The notes under the pieces are model-generated. The model had not been told where the DNA came from. It made no database searches and saw only the letters and a list, made by a program, of their open reading frames with translations. Below, in pieces: positions 8,060 through 16,278 of a stretch of 64,000 nt of DNA. Within the stretch, counting starts at the first letter, position 1. Every line of letters begins with the position of its first letter. The position numbers and the translations under genes were made by a program. The DNA comes from Massilia sp. Root133 (GTDB taxonomy: Bacteria; Pseudomonadota; Gammaproteobacteria; Burkholderiales; Burkholderiaceae_D), in NCBI RefSeq assembly GCF_001426525.1, contig NZ_LMEW01000007.1:1-64000 (forward strand). The letters are read 5' to 3'.

Positions 8060-9806
8060 CCGCCACCTTGCCCCGCTGGCTCGGGATGAACTCCTCCAGC
8101 ACCGCCTGTTTCATCAGCGCCGGCGGCAGGATGCCCTGGGCGATGATGAAGTCATTGAAGGCCTTCAGGCTGAAGCGGTCGCCCAGCGCGATCTCGGCCT
8201 GCGTCTTCAGCGCGCGCAGCTTGACGTAGCCGTAGTAGTACGCGGTGGCCTGGCCCGGCATGCGGTACGAATAGCGGTCGACTTCCGACTGCGCGAACGG
8301 TTCAGACAGCACGACTTCGCGCATCAGGAAGTCCTTCGCCTGTTCCGGCGTCATGCGGCCCAGGTTGATCTGCGGGTCGAGCAGGGCGCGCGCCATGCGC
8401 AGCAAACGGGCCTGCAGCGAGACGAGCTGGCCTTCCGGCGGCATGTACGGCAGGATCATCGCCTCCGAATACAGGCCCCAGCCCTCGACGTTCGTGCTGT
8501 TGAAGGCGAACCGGGCGCGCGCCACCGACATGCCTTGCTCCACCATCGACGCGAACTGCAGCTCGTGGCCCGGGCGCGCCTCGTGTGCCGTCAGCGTCCA
8601 GGCCATCGCTGAAAAATCGAAGTCGTTCATCTTGTCCTTCGACTTCGCGTTCGGATTCGCCAGCGGGATCACGAACTCGCCATACTCTCCCGTGTTGCCG
8701 ATCATGCGCGGTGGGCTCATGAACGGCGCCGGCGAGCGGGCCGCCTCGGCCGGCGTCGCGGTGCGGATGTTCGCCTCGCGCGACGGCAGGGTCACGAGAT
8801 CGTGGGCGCGCACCATGCCTTCGATATCCTTTAAACGCTCGCGGTAGTACGGCATCAGCTGGTCGGGGGCGATCGAGGATTTCTTCAGCTCGCGGATCAC
8901 GTCGCGGTAGTCGGACGACGGCAGCCGGTTGCGCGCGGCGATGATGCCCGCCACGACCTGCATCTCGTCGCGCACTTCCTGGAAGTCGAAGCCGGCGCGC
9001 TCGATCATCTGCTCCGGCGCGATGTCGACGCCGACGTTGGCGAGGCGGTTCACGTAGATCGCTTCCGGCAGGCGCACTTCCTTGCGCGTGCGCGGCATCA
9101 GGCGATTGCGCACCCAGTCGTCGTAGTCCTTCACCTGGGCCTTCAGCGCCGCGAAGTCGCTTTCCCAGCCGCTGATGTTCGCTTTCTTGAACAACTCCTC
9201 GATGCCGTCCAGGTAGGTCGCGTTGTTGTTCAGGCCTTCCTCGACCTCGCCCACGTACGGGCCGATCAGCGTCTTGCTGGCGAGGCGCTCCTCGCCGCGG
9301 GCGCGCGCCAGCGTGGCGATCGGAGCGTAGCCGGCTTCCTTGCCGGCGTAGCGCTTCAGGCGCACCAGCGCCAGCTTCTGGCGTTCCGGCTTGTTGCGCG
9401 GGTCGAGCAGGGCGCGCAGGCCGCCGTACACGACTTCGCCCACGTTGACGTACTCGAGCAGGTACTTGTGCTCCAGCTTCATCGTCGCGATCTTTTTTTC
9501 GCGCGAGTCGATCAGGATGTCGAGGTCCTGGCGCACCTTCACGTCCTGTTCCTGTGCGCGCTGGCGGCGCAGTTCCGTGAGGCGTTTTTCGGTGTCGGCC
9601 AGCTCGCGCTCCCAGACGCGCGGCTTGAAGTCGGCGACCTGGGTGTCGACACTTTCGTCGCCCAGTTCCGTGGATTCCTCGGGAACGTATTTACCGGTGT
9701 CCTTCAGGACCGGCTGGGTGTAGGCGTCGCTGCGCGCGACCCAGGCGGGTGCGGCTGCGCAGGCGGCGCCGGATGCGAACAGGAGGGCGAGGCCGAGACG
9801 GATCAT
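8052..9806 (-). CDS. DUF885 family metallopeptidase, exported
   Basis: 584 residues with an N-terminal signal peptide (MIRLGLALLFASGAACA). It belongs to the DUF885 group of predicted M32-like zinc carboxypeptidases. The zinc motif is HEARPGH at residues 408-414 (HExxxGH variant), and the likely third ligand is Glu441 in EGWGLYSE. The C-terminus carries the family segment YRMPGQATAYYYGY. It is likely to trim peptides in the periplasm. The start at 9806 gives the signal peptide and has AAAGG upstream. It reads away from a decayed region and has no operon partner. Confidence 0.85.
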   Translation of the reverse strand: MIRLGLALLFASGAACAAAPAWVARSDAYTQPVLKDTGKYVPEESTELGDESVDTQVADFKPRVWERELADTEKRLTELRRQRAQEQDVKVRQDLDILIDSREKKIATMKLEHKYLLEYVNVGEVVYGGLRALLDPRNKPERQKLALVRLKRYAGKEAGYAPIATLARARGEERLASKTLIGPYVGEVEEGLNNNATYLDGIEELFKKANISGWESDFAALKAQVKDYDDWVRNRLMPRTRKEVRLPEAIYVNRLANVGVDIAPEQMIERAGFDFQEVRDEMQVVAGIIAARNRLPSSDYRDVIRELKKSSIAPDQLMPYYRERLKDIEGMVRAHDLVTLPSREANIRTATPAEAARSPAPFMSPPRMIGNTGEYGEFVIPLANPNAKSKDKMNDFDFSAMAWTLTAHEARPGHELQFASMVEQGMSVARARFAFNSTNVEGWGLYSEAMILPYMPPEGQLVSLQARLLRMARALLDPQINLGRMTPEQAKDFLMREVVLSEPFAQSEVDRYSYRMPGQATAYYYGYVKLRALKTQAEIALGDRFSLKAFNDFIIAQGILPPALMKQAVLEEFIPSQRGKVAAR

Positions 9807-9843
9807 GATGCTGCCTTTCAGTGGTGAAGCAGGCATTCTAGAG

Positions 9844-10011
9844 CTAGATCGGCTTCACCACCATGAACCAGAAGATGAAGACGAGCGCGATGAATGCGGG
9901 CACGCCGAGCGCCACCCATGTGCGCAAGTATGTCCAGTACAGGGCAGGAAGCGGCGTGCCGTGCGGCGTCCGCCGCCATGTCGCGCAGGCGCATCTGCAG
10001 CCACACGACCG
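9844..10011 (-). pseudogene. 3' remnant of a DUF2269-type membrane protein gene
   Basis: The minus strand reads, in two frames, VVWLQMRLRDMAADAARH (near 10011-9960) and then GTPLPALYWTYL..WVALGVPAF..FWFMVVKP ending in a stop at 9844-9846. Joined by one frameshift near 9960, these match my recollection of the end of DUF2269 integral membrane proteins (an LQLRxRDMA segment, then a last span ending in MVxKP). A stop codon lies just before VVWLQ, and no start or first half exists. It is a decayed fragment. The family call is from memory and should be searched. Confidence 0.5.
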
Positions 10012-10142
10012 ACTACCCGCTGACGCCCCAGCGCTTCCAGCCCGGCTACGAGGTCCACCTGTCGAAGCCGTCGCTGGCGGTCGTCTACGGCGCGTTCGGC
10101 GTCGGGCTGGCGCTCGGTGCGATGCTCAGCCGCCGTTCCTGA
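10012..10142 (+). pseudogene. 3' remnant of an unrecognised gene
   Basis: The plus strand reads DYPLTPQRFQPGYEVHLS...LAVVYGAFGVGLALGAMLSRR and stops at 10140-10142. The ending, one hydrophobic helix and a basic tail, looks like a real protein terminus. Everything in frame upstream of about 10012 is antisense to the other remnant, so the 5' part is missing. I cannot name the family. Confidence 0.35.
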
Positions 10143-10180
10143 TTTCCTTCGAGTGTAAGCGAGGCGGCGACATCGTGGCG

Positions 10181-10819
10181 TCAGGGTGCATTCACGGCCA
10201 GCTGCGCCGCGAACGCGCGCTGGTAGGCGGGGCGCGCCTCGCCGCGCGCGACGTAGGCGGCCAGGACGGGGAATTCGTCGAGGATGCCGGACGGCCGCAG
10301 CCGGAGCAGCACCGACACCATCATGAGGTCGCCCGCGCTGAAGTCGCCGTCGAGCCAGTCGGCATCGCCCAGGCGCGCCGACAGCTGCTTCAGGCGGTCG
10401 CGCACGCGTTCCTCGACGAGCGGGATGCGTTCCTTGCTCCAGGGCTTGTCGCCTTCGAAGATCCGGGCCGTGACCAGTTCCAGGATGGGCGGTTCGACGG
10501 TGTTGAGCGCGGCAAACAGCCACGTGATGGCGCGTGCCCGCGCGTGGTCGTCGGCCGGCAGCAGGGCGCCGTGGTGCGTGGCGATATGAAAGACGATGGC
10601 GCCCGTCTCGAACAGCACGAGGCCGTCTTCCTCATACGTCGGGATCTGGCCGAACGGGTGCAGGGCCAGGTGCGCGGGCTCCTTCATCGCGCGGAACGAC
10701 ACGAGGCGGACGTCGTACGGCAGGCCCGCTTCTTCCAGCGCCCAGCGCACGCGCGTGTCGCGCGCGAGACCCTTGCCGCCGTCGGGCGAACGTTCGAAGG
10801 CGGTGATCGTGATCGTCAT
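10181..10819 (-). CDS. glutathione S-transferase family protein
   Basis: 212 residues. Thioredoxin-like N-domain (about 1-85) with LPYDVRLVSF, the cis-proline segment GQIPTYEEDG and LFETGAIVFHIA, then an all-helical C-domain with DFSAGDLMMVSVLLRL, the conserved N-capping box region. It conjugates or reduces substrates with glutathione in the cytoplasm; the substrate is unknown. The start at 10819 (MTITITAFERSPDG) fits the family; the open frame upstream is antisense to or downstream of the receptor gene. It lies just behind the receptor's terminator, so it probably has its own promoter. Confidence 0.85.
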   Translation of the reverse strand: MTITITAFERSPDGGKGLARDTRVRWALEEAGLPYDVRLVSFRAMKEPAHLALHPFGQIPTYEEDGLVLFETGAIVFHIATHHGALLPADDHARARAITWLFAALNTVEPPILELVTARIFEGDKPWSKERIPLVEERVRDRLKQLSARLGDADWLDGDFSAGDLMMVSVLLRLRPSGILDEFPVLAAYVARGEARPAYQRAFAAQLAVNAP

Positions 10820-10833
10820 GGCGCGGCTCCAGG

Positions 10834-10870
10834 GAAAAACGGCGTACCGTGCAGTGTCACGGTACGCCGT
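10834..10870 (-). terminator. intrinsic terminator of the TonB-dependent receptor gene
   Basis: A perfect 13-bp inverted repeat, ACGGCGTACCGTG (10839-10851) and CACGGTACGCCGT (10858-10870), has a 6-nt loop. On the minus strand it is followed directly by TTTTT. It lies 17 bp past the receptor stop codon. Confidence 0.9.
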
Positions 10871-10887
10871 CGTGAGGTCAAGCGTAA

Positions 10888-13368
10888 TTAAAAGCTGTAG
10901 TTCGCGCGCGCATACACGTAGCGGCCATTGTTGCCGAACGGCGTGTAGTTCGAGAACGGCGTGTTGCTGGTCGTGTTCAGCGCCGGCGGCAGGGTTTCCG
11001 AGTACTGGTCGAACAGGTTGTCCGCGCCGACAGCCAGGCTGAACTGGCGAGTGAAGGCGTAGCGGGCTTCCAGGTCGACGATCGTCTTGGCCTTCAAGGT
11101 GAAGTCGAACGCTTCCGTCGTGCCCGGCGACAGCACTTCGCCGTAGCGCGTGGCGCGGGCCGTCACGCCCCACTGGTTCAGCTTCCAGTTGACGCTCGCC
11201 GTGATCTTGTTCTTCGGCTGGCCCTTTTCCAGCGTCAGCACGTTCACGCGGTCGAACAGCACGGGCGCCGGATTCAGCGCGGCCAGCTGGGCGGTGGTCG
11301 GGACCTTGGTCACGTCCGTGTGGTTGAAGTTGCCGGCCAGCGTGAAGTCGAAGCGGCCGGCGGCGCCCGCGTTCCACGGCATGCTCGCGACGATGTCGAC
11401 GCCTTCCGTCTTCGTGTCGACGCCGTTGATGAAGAAGCGGCCGCCGCCGACGCCGATGAAGCCCTGCGACACGATGTAGTTGCGCACGGCCGTCGACAGC
11501 AGGTTCTCCGACAGCACGATGCGGTCGCGCACGTTGATGCGGTAGGCGTCCACTGTCAGGCTGACGGGGGCGAAGCGCATGACGGCGCCCAGCGAGAAGT
11601 TGGTCGACTTCTCGGCCTTCAGCGGCTTGGCGCCCAGCGCGACGGCGACCGGATCGTTCGGCGTGAACGTCGTGATCTCGTACGGGATGCCGTTGACGAA
11701 GTTGGTCGACGTCGACGTGAAGCTCTGCTGCTGCAGCGACGGCGCGCGGAAGCCGTTCTGCACGGCGCCGCGCAGCGCGAAGTTCTTCGTGAAGTCGTAG
11801 CGGCCCGCCAGCTTGCCGGACAGGTTGTTGCCGAAGTCGTTGTAATGCTCTTCGCGGATGGCGGCGGAGGCGAGCAGCTTGTCGGTGATGTTCGCTTCGA
11901 CGTCGACGAACACGCCGATCGCGGTGCGCGACTTGTGCGACGCATTGGCCGGACGGAAGCCCGGGAATACCTGCGCGCCCGACGCGGCCGGGACGCCGCT
12001 CGGCAGGATCACGCCGCCGTTGCGCCAGGAATCCGGCTCGCCCGCATGCAGCTCATAGCCTTCGCGGCGCGCTTCGGTGCCGACCGCCACGTTCAGCGGC
12101 GACGCGAGACCGCCCACGTCGAACTTGCGCACGCCGGTGAGGTTGTACACGAGCTGGTTGTACGAGAAGCCGCCCGCATCGAAGTTCGTCTTGCTGGCCG
12201 GGCCGATCGACGCGTTCAGCGTGTTCTGCACGTCGTAGTTCATGCCGTTCTGGCCGTACACGAGCGACGTGTCCAGGTCCCAGTCACCGAGGGCCCAGGT
12301 CATGCCGGCGGCGGCGCTGAAGTCTTCGACGGTCGGGGCGATGATCGGCAGGAAGCCGTCCGGGTAGATCGACTGTACGTTGCGGCTGTCCTGCGGCATG
12401 CGGAAGTAGCCGGCCGAGCGCGCGTCGCGCAGCTGGTAGCTGCTCCAGCCGTAGACCTTCACGTCCGGGGACAGGTTGTTGCCCACGTTGACGAACACGG
12501 TCTTCTGCTGCATCTCCGGGTCGCCGTACCAGGCGTCGAAGCGGTTGATGGTCAGCTCGCGCGGATCGTAGGCGCCGTTCACTTTCGCGTACAGCTGGCG
12601 CATGTCGTAGCCACTGCGCTCGGTGTGGTTCTGGTCCTTGTATTCGGCCGCGATGGTGATGTAGCCCGTCTCGCCCAGCGGCAGGCCTTTCCAGGCGCTG
12701 ACGGTCGTGGTCTGGCCGTCCGTGCGCTTGCGCGAGTTCGGACCGGTCCACGTGGCGCCGGCCGGCGGCGCGGCGTTCAGCAAGTCGTATTCCGAGATGT
12801 GCGTGCCGTAGGTGATCGTGCCTTCGCCGCCCGTGCGGTCCGTGCGCAGGCGGACGTTGACGACGCCCGAGATCGCGTCGGAACCGTATTGCGCGGCCGC
12901 GCCGTCGCGCAGCACCTCGATGCTTTTCACGATGGCGGACGGCACCGTGTTCAGGTCGACGGCGGCCGAGCCGCGGCCGATCGAGCCGTTCAGGTTCACC
13001 AGCGACGAGGTGTGGCGGCGCTTGGAGTTCACCAGCACGAGGCTCTGGTCCGGCGCCATGCCGCGCAGGGTGGCGGGGCGGACGGTGTCCGTGCCGTCCG
13101 TCAGCGTGGGACGCGGGAAGTTCAGCGACGGCAGCGCCACCGACAGGGCCTGGTTCAGTTCGGTCGAACCCGTCGTCTTGAGGGTGTCGGCCGAGATGAT
13201 GTCGACGGGAGAGGCCGTGTCGAGCGCCGTGCGGTTGGCGACGCGGGTACCGGTCACGACGACGGTGGCGGTGCTGTCCTGGGACTGGGCCAGCAGCGGC
13301 GTGCCGGCGAACAGGGTGGCGATGGAGAGGGCGAGTACGGATTTTTGCGGCACGAATCGTTGTTGCAT
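10888..13368 (-). CDS. TonB-dependent outer-membrane receptor
   Basis: 826 residues. Signal peptide (about 1-27, ending LLAQ), a TonB-box-like TATVVVTGTR right after it, a plug domain (about 40-165, with SIEVLRDGAAAQYGSDAISGVVNV), then a 22-strand barrel ending in the C-terminal aromatic signal YARANYSF. Receptors of this type import siderophores, cobalamin, nickel or glycans with TonB energy. The style (long plug with RGMAPDQSLVLVNSKRRHTSSLVN) is that of the iron/carbohydrate-type receptors abundant in Massilia and Xanthomonas relatives. No transporter or regulator flanks it, so the substrate is open. A strong terminator follows. Confidence 0.9.
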   Translation of the reverse strand: MQQRFVPQKSVLALSIATLFAGTPLLAQSQDSTATVVVTGTRVANRTALDTASPVDIISADTLKTTGSTELNQALSVALPSLNFPRPTLTDGTDTVRPATLRGMAPDQSLVLVNSKRRHTSSLVNLNGSIGRGSAAVDLNTVPSAIVKSIEVLRDGAAAQYGSDAISGVVNVRLRTDRTGGEGTITYGTHISEYDLLNAAPPAGATWTGPNSRKRTDGQTTTVSAWKGLPLGETGYITIAAEYKDQNHTERSGYDMRQLYAKVNGAYDPRELTINRFDAWYGDPEMQQKTVFVNVGNNLSPDVKVYGWSSYQLRDARSAGYFRMPQDSRNVQSIYPDGFLPIIAPTVEDFSAAAGMTWALGDWDLDTSLVYGQNGMNYDVQNTLNASIGPASKTNFDAGGFSYNQLVYNLTGVRKFDVGGLASPLNVAVGTEARREGYELHAGEPDSWRNGGVILPSGVPAASGAQVFPGFRPANASHKSRTAIGVFVDVEANITDKLLASAAIREEHYNDFGNNLSGKLAGRYDFTKNFALRGAVQNGFRAPSLQQQSFTSTSTNFVNGIPYEITTFTPNDPVAVALGAKPLKAEKSTNFSLGAVMRFAPVSLTVDAYRINVRDRIVLSENLLSTAVRNYIVSQGFIGVGGGRFFINGVDTKTEGVDIVASMPWNAGAAGRFDFTLAGNFNHTDVTKVPTTAQLAALNPAPVLFDRVNVLTLEKGQPKNKITASVNWKLNQWGVTARATRYGEVLSPGTTEAFDFTLKAKTIVDLEARYAFTRQFSLAVGADNLFDQYSETLPPALNTTSNTPFSNYTPFGNNGRYVYARANYSF

Positions 13369-13688
13369 TCTCTTGATCCTTATTCTTGGTCTAGGCCCGC
13401 GGGGCGGCGGGTTGCGGATACAACGGGCAAGCGCATTGATACTGGCGCGCGCTTGTTATCGTTGTCAATTGTGCTAACCCGCATTAGATGTAAGGACGCA
13501 ACAGTTGATCATGCGCGCTGCATGGCGCCCCAAGCCGTCATCCCCGCGCCTAAACCGTCATCCCCGCGCAAGCGGGGATCCATGCCGGGCAACAGGATGC
13601 GGTACGTTGGACGCATTTGCAGCGTATCCAACGACGTGACTTCGGAAGTCCAGCATGGGCCCCCGCCTTCGCGGGGACGACGGTCGGG
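13369..13688. other. intergenic region with receptor 5' region and a REPIN
   Basis: This 320-bp gap between two leftward genes holds, from the right, the paired palindromic repeat described separately (13532-13683), and from about 13440 to 13500 an AT-richer stretch (TTGTCAATTGTGCTAACCC) that is the likely promoter region of the receptor gene. I see no ORF with coding character. Confidence 0.6.
13532..13683. repeat. REPIN-like paired palindromic repeat, copy A
   Basis: Two REP-like palindromes face each other: GTCATCCCCGCGCAAGCGGGGAT (around 13558-13580) and CCCCCGCCTTCGCGGGGACGAC (around 13660-13681). They are separated by about 80 bp that contain their own inverted repeat (CGTTGGA and TATCCAACG). 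An extra half unit (GTCATCCCCGCG) sits at 13536-13547. It is one of four such elements in this window. Confidence 0.85.
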
Positions 13689-14618
13689 TTACTTTCCGCG
13701 GATTTTCTGCACCAGCGTGACCACCGCCAGCACGACCGCGCCGACGACGACACCCGCCGCGGCATCGACGACGGCCGGTGCCACGGCCGCCAGCAGCCTG
13801 CCCACGACCGGGACGCCCGCCACCGCCGCAGCGGCGCTCTCGGCCAGATGGTGCAGCGGCTCGAACGCGTGGCCGATGATGCCGCCGCCGACCATGAACA
13901 TGGCCACGGTGCCGATCACGGACAGCGACTTCATCAGGCGAGGCGCGGCCGCCAGCAGCAGGTTGCCGATGGCGCGCGCGGCACTGCTCGCGCGGCGGCT
14001 CAGGTACAGCCCGAGGTCGTCGATCTTGACGATGCCCGCGACGATACCGTAGACGCCGATCGTCATCGCGACCGCCACCGCGACGAGGGCCGCCACCTGC
14101 GCGCCGAACGACGCGCCCTGTTCGTTGACGACGCCCAGCGAGATCACGATGATTTCCGCCGACAGGATGAAATCGGTGCGGATCGCGCCCTTGATCTTGT
14201 CCTTTTCGACCGCGCGCATGTCGGCATTGGCCGCCAGCGCCGTCGCCAGTTCTTCTTCGTGCGCCGCATCCTCGGCGGCGCTGTGCAGCAGTTTATGGGC
14301 CACTTTCTCGAAGCCTTCGAAGCACAGGTAGGCGCCGCCCACCATCAGCATCGGCGTGATCGCCTGCGGCAGGAAGGCAGAGATGGCGAGCGCGGCCGGC
14401 ACGAGGATCGCCTTGTTGCGCAGCGAGCCCATCGCCACCGCCCACACGACGGGCAGCTCGCGGTCGGCGTTCACGCCTGTCACCTGCTGGGCGTTGAGGG
14501 CGAGATCGTCGCCCAGCACGCCGGCCGTCTTCTTGGCGGCCACCTTGCTCATCAGGGCCACGTCGTCGAGCACGGTGGCAATGTCATCGATAAGTGCCAA
14601 TAAACTTCCTGCAGCCAT
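13689..14618 (-). CDS. DUF808 family inner-membrane protein (YedI-like)
   Basis: 309 residues. Begins MAAGSLLALIDDIATVLDDVALMSKVAAKKTAGVLGDDLA, the hallmark of the DUF808/YedI family, and has about six hydrophobic segments (for example 75-105, 170-215, 235-260, 275-300). Function is unknown in the family. GGGGAG precedes the ATG at 14618, while the open frame upstream to 14681 has no site. The gene end is immediately followed by a palindromic repeat element. Confidence 0.88.
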   Translation of the reverse strand: MAAGSLLALIDDIATVLDDVALMSKVAAKKTAGVLGDDLALNAQQVTGVNADRELPVVWAVAMGSLRNKAILVPAALAISAFLPQAITPMLMVGGAYLCFEGFEKVAHKLLHSAAEDAAHEEELATALAANADMRAVEKDKIKGAIRTDFILSAEIIVISLGVVNEQGASFGAQVAALVAVAVAMTIGVYGIVAGIVKIDDLGLYLSRRASSAARAIGNLLLAAAPRLMKSLSVIGTVAMFMVGGGIIGHAFEPLHHLAESAAAAVAGVPVVGRLLAAVAPAVVDAAAGVVVGAVVLAVVTLVQKIRGK

Positions 14619-14818
14619 GTACCGCTCCCCAATATCAATATGCTCACATCTTAACCGAGACGACCCGTCGGTCCGGTACACGGTTCAGGCGCGTTTTCTG
14701 CGTTTCAAACCCGAAAATCTGCATCTCGTCGCTTTCCCGTGCAGCTCATCGCGGGCGATACGTATAGTGACAACATTGGCTGCGGTGCAGCAGCCTTTCC
14801 GACCTGAAGGAGATGCCC

Positions 14819-15028
14819 ATGAACCAGAACCTCGACCTGCCGTCCGTTCCGCGCCGCCGTGCCCGTCCTCCGAAGCGCAAGACCCGTATCACCATCTACC
14901 TCGACGACGAGGTCCTGGACGAATTCCGCTCGCGCGCCGAGCGCACCGGCACCGGTTACCAGACGCTGATCAACGCGGCGCTGCGCCTGCGCCTGGCCAG
15001 CGGCGACGCGAATCCGGCCGCGGCCTGA
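14819..15028 (+). CDS. BrnA-like antitoxin (orphan)
   Basis: 69 residues. The core RITIYLDDEVLDEFRSRAERTGTGYQTLINAALR is the ribbon-helix-helix type signature of BrnA antitoxins, preceded by a basic arm (RRRARPPKRK). BrnA normally neutralises the RNase toxin BrnT encoded just upstream and autorepresses the pair. No BrnT lies on either side here; the neighbours are a DUF808 gene and HU. It may be a relic or a stand-alone DNA-binding repressor. AAGGAG at 14807-14812 sits 6 nt before the ATG at 14819, which decides the start over the ATG at 14813. Confidence 0.75.
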   Translation: MNQNLDLPSVPRRRARPPKRKTRITIYLDDEVLDEFRSRAERTGTGYQTLINAALRLRLASGDANPAAA

Positions 15029-15080
15029 GCAAAAAATCGCAGAAACCCCGCCAATACAGGGTGTATGACGTGTAAGAAGA

Positions 15081-15109
15081 TTACGCGTAGCAATTAATTA
15101 TGCTAATCT
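15081..15109 (+). promoter_or_regulatory. candidate sigma70 promoter for the HU gene
   Basis: TTACGC (15081-15086) and TAATCT (15104-15109) are 17 bp apart in an AT-rich stretch 27 bp upstream of the HU start codon. The match is moderate, so this is a candidate only. Confidence 0.35.
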
Positions 15110-15135
15110 TCCGGCTCTTTCAACCCGGAGGATTT

Positions 15136-15420
15136 ATGAAAAAAGGCGAACTGATCGCTGAATTTGCGAAGCGTACCGAGATGTCGGGCGCCGCTGCGAA
15201 TGACGCAGTGAACACCATCATCGACATCATCACCGAGCGTCTGAAAAAAGGCGACACGGTGGGTATCACCGGCTTCGGCACGTTCTCGGTCACCAAGCGC
15301 GCTGCCCGCAAGGGCCGCAACCCGGCAACCGGCGAAGTGATCAAGATCGCTGCGTCGAAGACGCCGCGCTTCGCTGCCGGCGCGACCCTGAAGGCCGCCG
15401 TCAACCCGAAGAAGAAGTAA
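15136..15420 (+). CDS. HU family DNA-binding protein
   Basis: 94 residues, the standard HU/IHF size. Residues 1-45 form the helical dimer base (MKKGELIAEFAKRTEMSGAAANDAVNTI); GFGTFSV and KRAARKGRNPATGE form the beta-arm with the DNA-intercalating proline; the tail ends KAAVNPKKK. It bends and packages DNA as a dimer in the nucleoid. GGAGG lies just upstream of the ATG. The arm motif RNPATGE is that of HU. It is monocistronic. Confidence 0.93.
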   Translation: MKKGELIAEFAKRTEMSGAAANDAVNTIIDIITERLKKGDTVGITGFGTFSVTKRAARKGRNPATGEVIKIAASKTPRFAAGATLKAAVNPKKK

Positions 15421-15512
15421 GCAGTACCCGCGGCTGGCCGCGGCCGTCCGGCAAGCGCCGGCGCCGTGCGCCATGCCCGCGTATCCTTCCTCTCCCCTTC
15501 CGCTTCCTTCCC

Positions 15513-16148
15513 ATGAGCTTCGCCACCTGGATCACCTTCGTCATCGCAGGCTCGCTGATCGCCATTTCGCCCGGCTCCGGCGCCATCCTGTCGATGTCGC
15601 ACGGCCTCGCCTACGGGCTGAAAAAGGCCAGCGCCACCGTGCTGGGCCTGCAACTGGGCCTCGTGCTCGTGCTGGTGATCGCCGGCGCCGGCGTCGGTTC
15701 GCTGCTGGTCGCGTCGGAAACCGCGTTCACCATCGTGAAGATCGTCGGCGCGCTGTACCTGATCTGGCTCGGCATCGCCCAGTGGCGCGCGAAGGCGGAA
15801 GTGTCGAACGTCTCGACGGCCGGCCTCGCGGCGCACCCGTCGTTCGGCCGCCGCGTATTGACCGGCTTCCTCACCAACGCGACCAATCCGAAGGGCATCA
15901 TCTTCATGGTCGCCGTGCTGCCGCAATTCATCTCGAACGCGGCGCCCGTGCTGCCGCAGCTGGCGATCCTGGGCGTCACGATGGTCACCATCGACACCAC
16001 GGTCATGCACGGCTACGCCCTGCTGGCAGCGACGATGCAGCGCTGGTTCCGCGACCCGCGCGCCGTCAAGGTCCAGAACCGGTTCTTTGGCGCCGTGCTG
16101 ATGGCGGTCGGCGCGCTGATGTTCTTCGTCAAGCCTGCCCACGCCTGA
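15513..16148 (+). CDS. LysE/RhtB family amino acid exporter
   Basis: 211 residues, six predicted membrane spans, with the family opening FVIAGSLIAISPGSGAILSMSHGLAYGLKKA and TGFLTNATNPKGIIFM. RhtB-type proteins export homoserine lactones, threonine, leucine or other neutral amino acids. The substrate is not evident, and no regulator is adjacent. The ribosome site before the ATG is weak. It is distinct from the ArgO at 2810, which belongs to the basic amino acid branch. Confidence 0.85.
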   Translation: MSFATWITFVIAGSLIAISPGSGAILSMSHGLAYGLKKASATVLGLQLGLVLVLVIAGAGVGSLLVASETAFTIVKIVGALYLIWLGIAQWRAKAEVSNVSTAGLAAHPSFGRRVLTGFLTNATNPKGIIFMVAVLPQFISNAAPVLPQLAILGVTMVTIDTTVMHGYALLAATMQRWFRDPRAVKVQNRFFGAVLMAVGALMFFVKPAHA

Positions 16149-16278
16149 GCGCGGAAACATTTCGCAACCATTTGTAATTCGTGTCGTCGTTTCGTACGCT
16201 CGTGCGTTGTAATGCAGGAGACGCAATCCGTCGCGTCTACCAACAAGAATACGAGCTCATTCCCGCCCTGGAGACATC

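Noticed and set aside
11320-14052. 910-codon plus-strand open frame
   Set aside because: It is antisense to the TonB-dependent receptor; the receptor frame has signal peptide, plug and barrel motifs, whereas this one is Arg/Val/Asp-rich noise.
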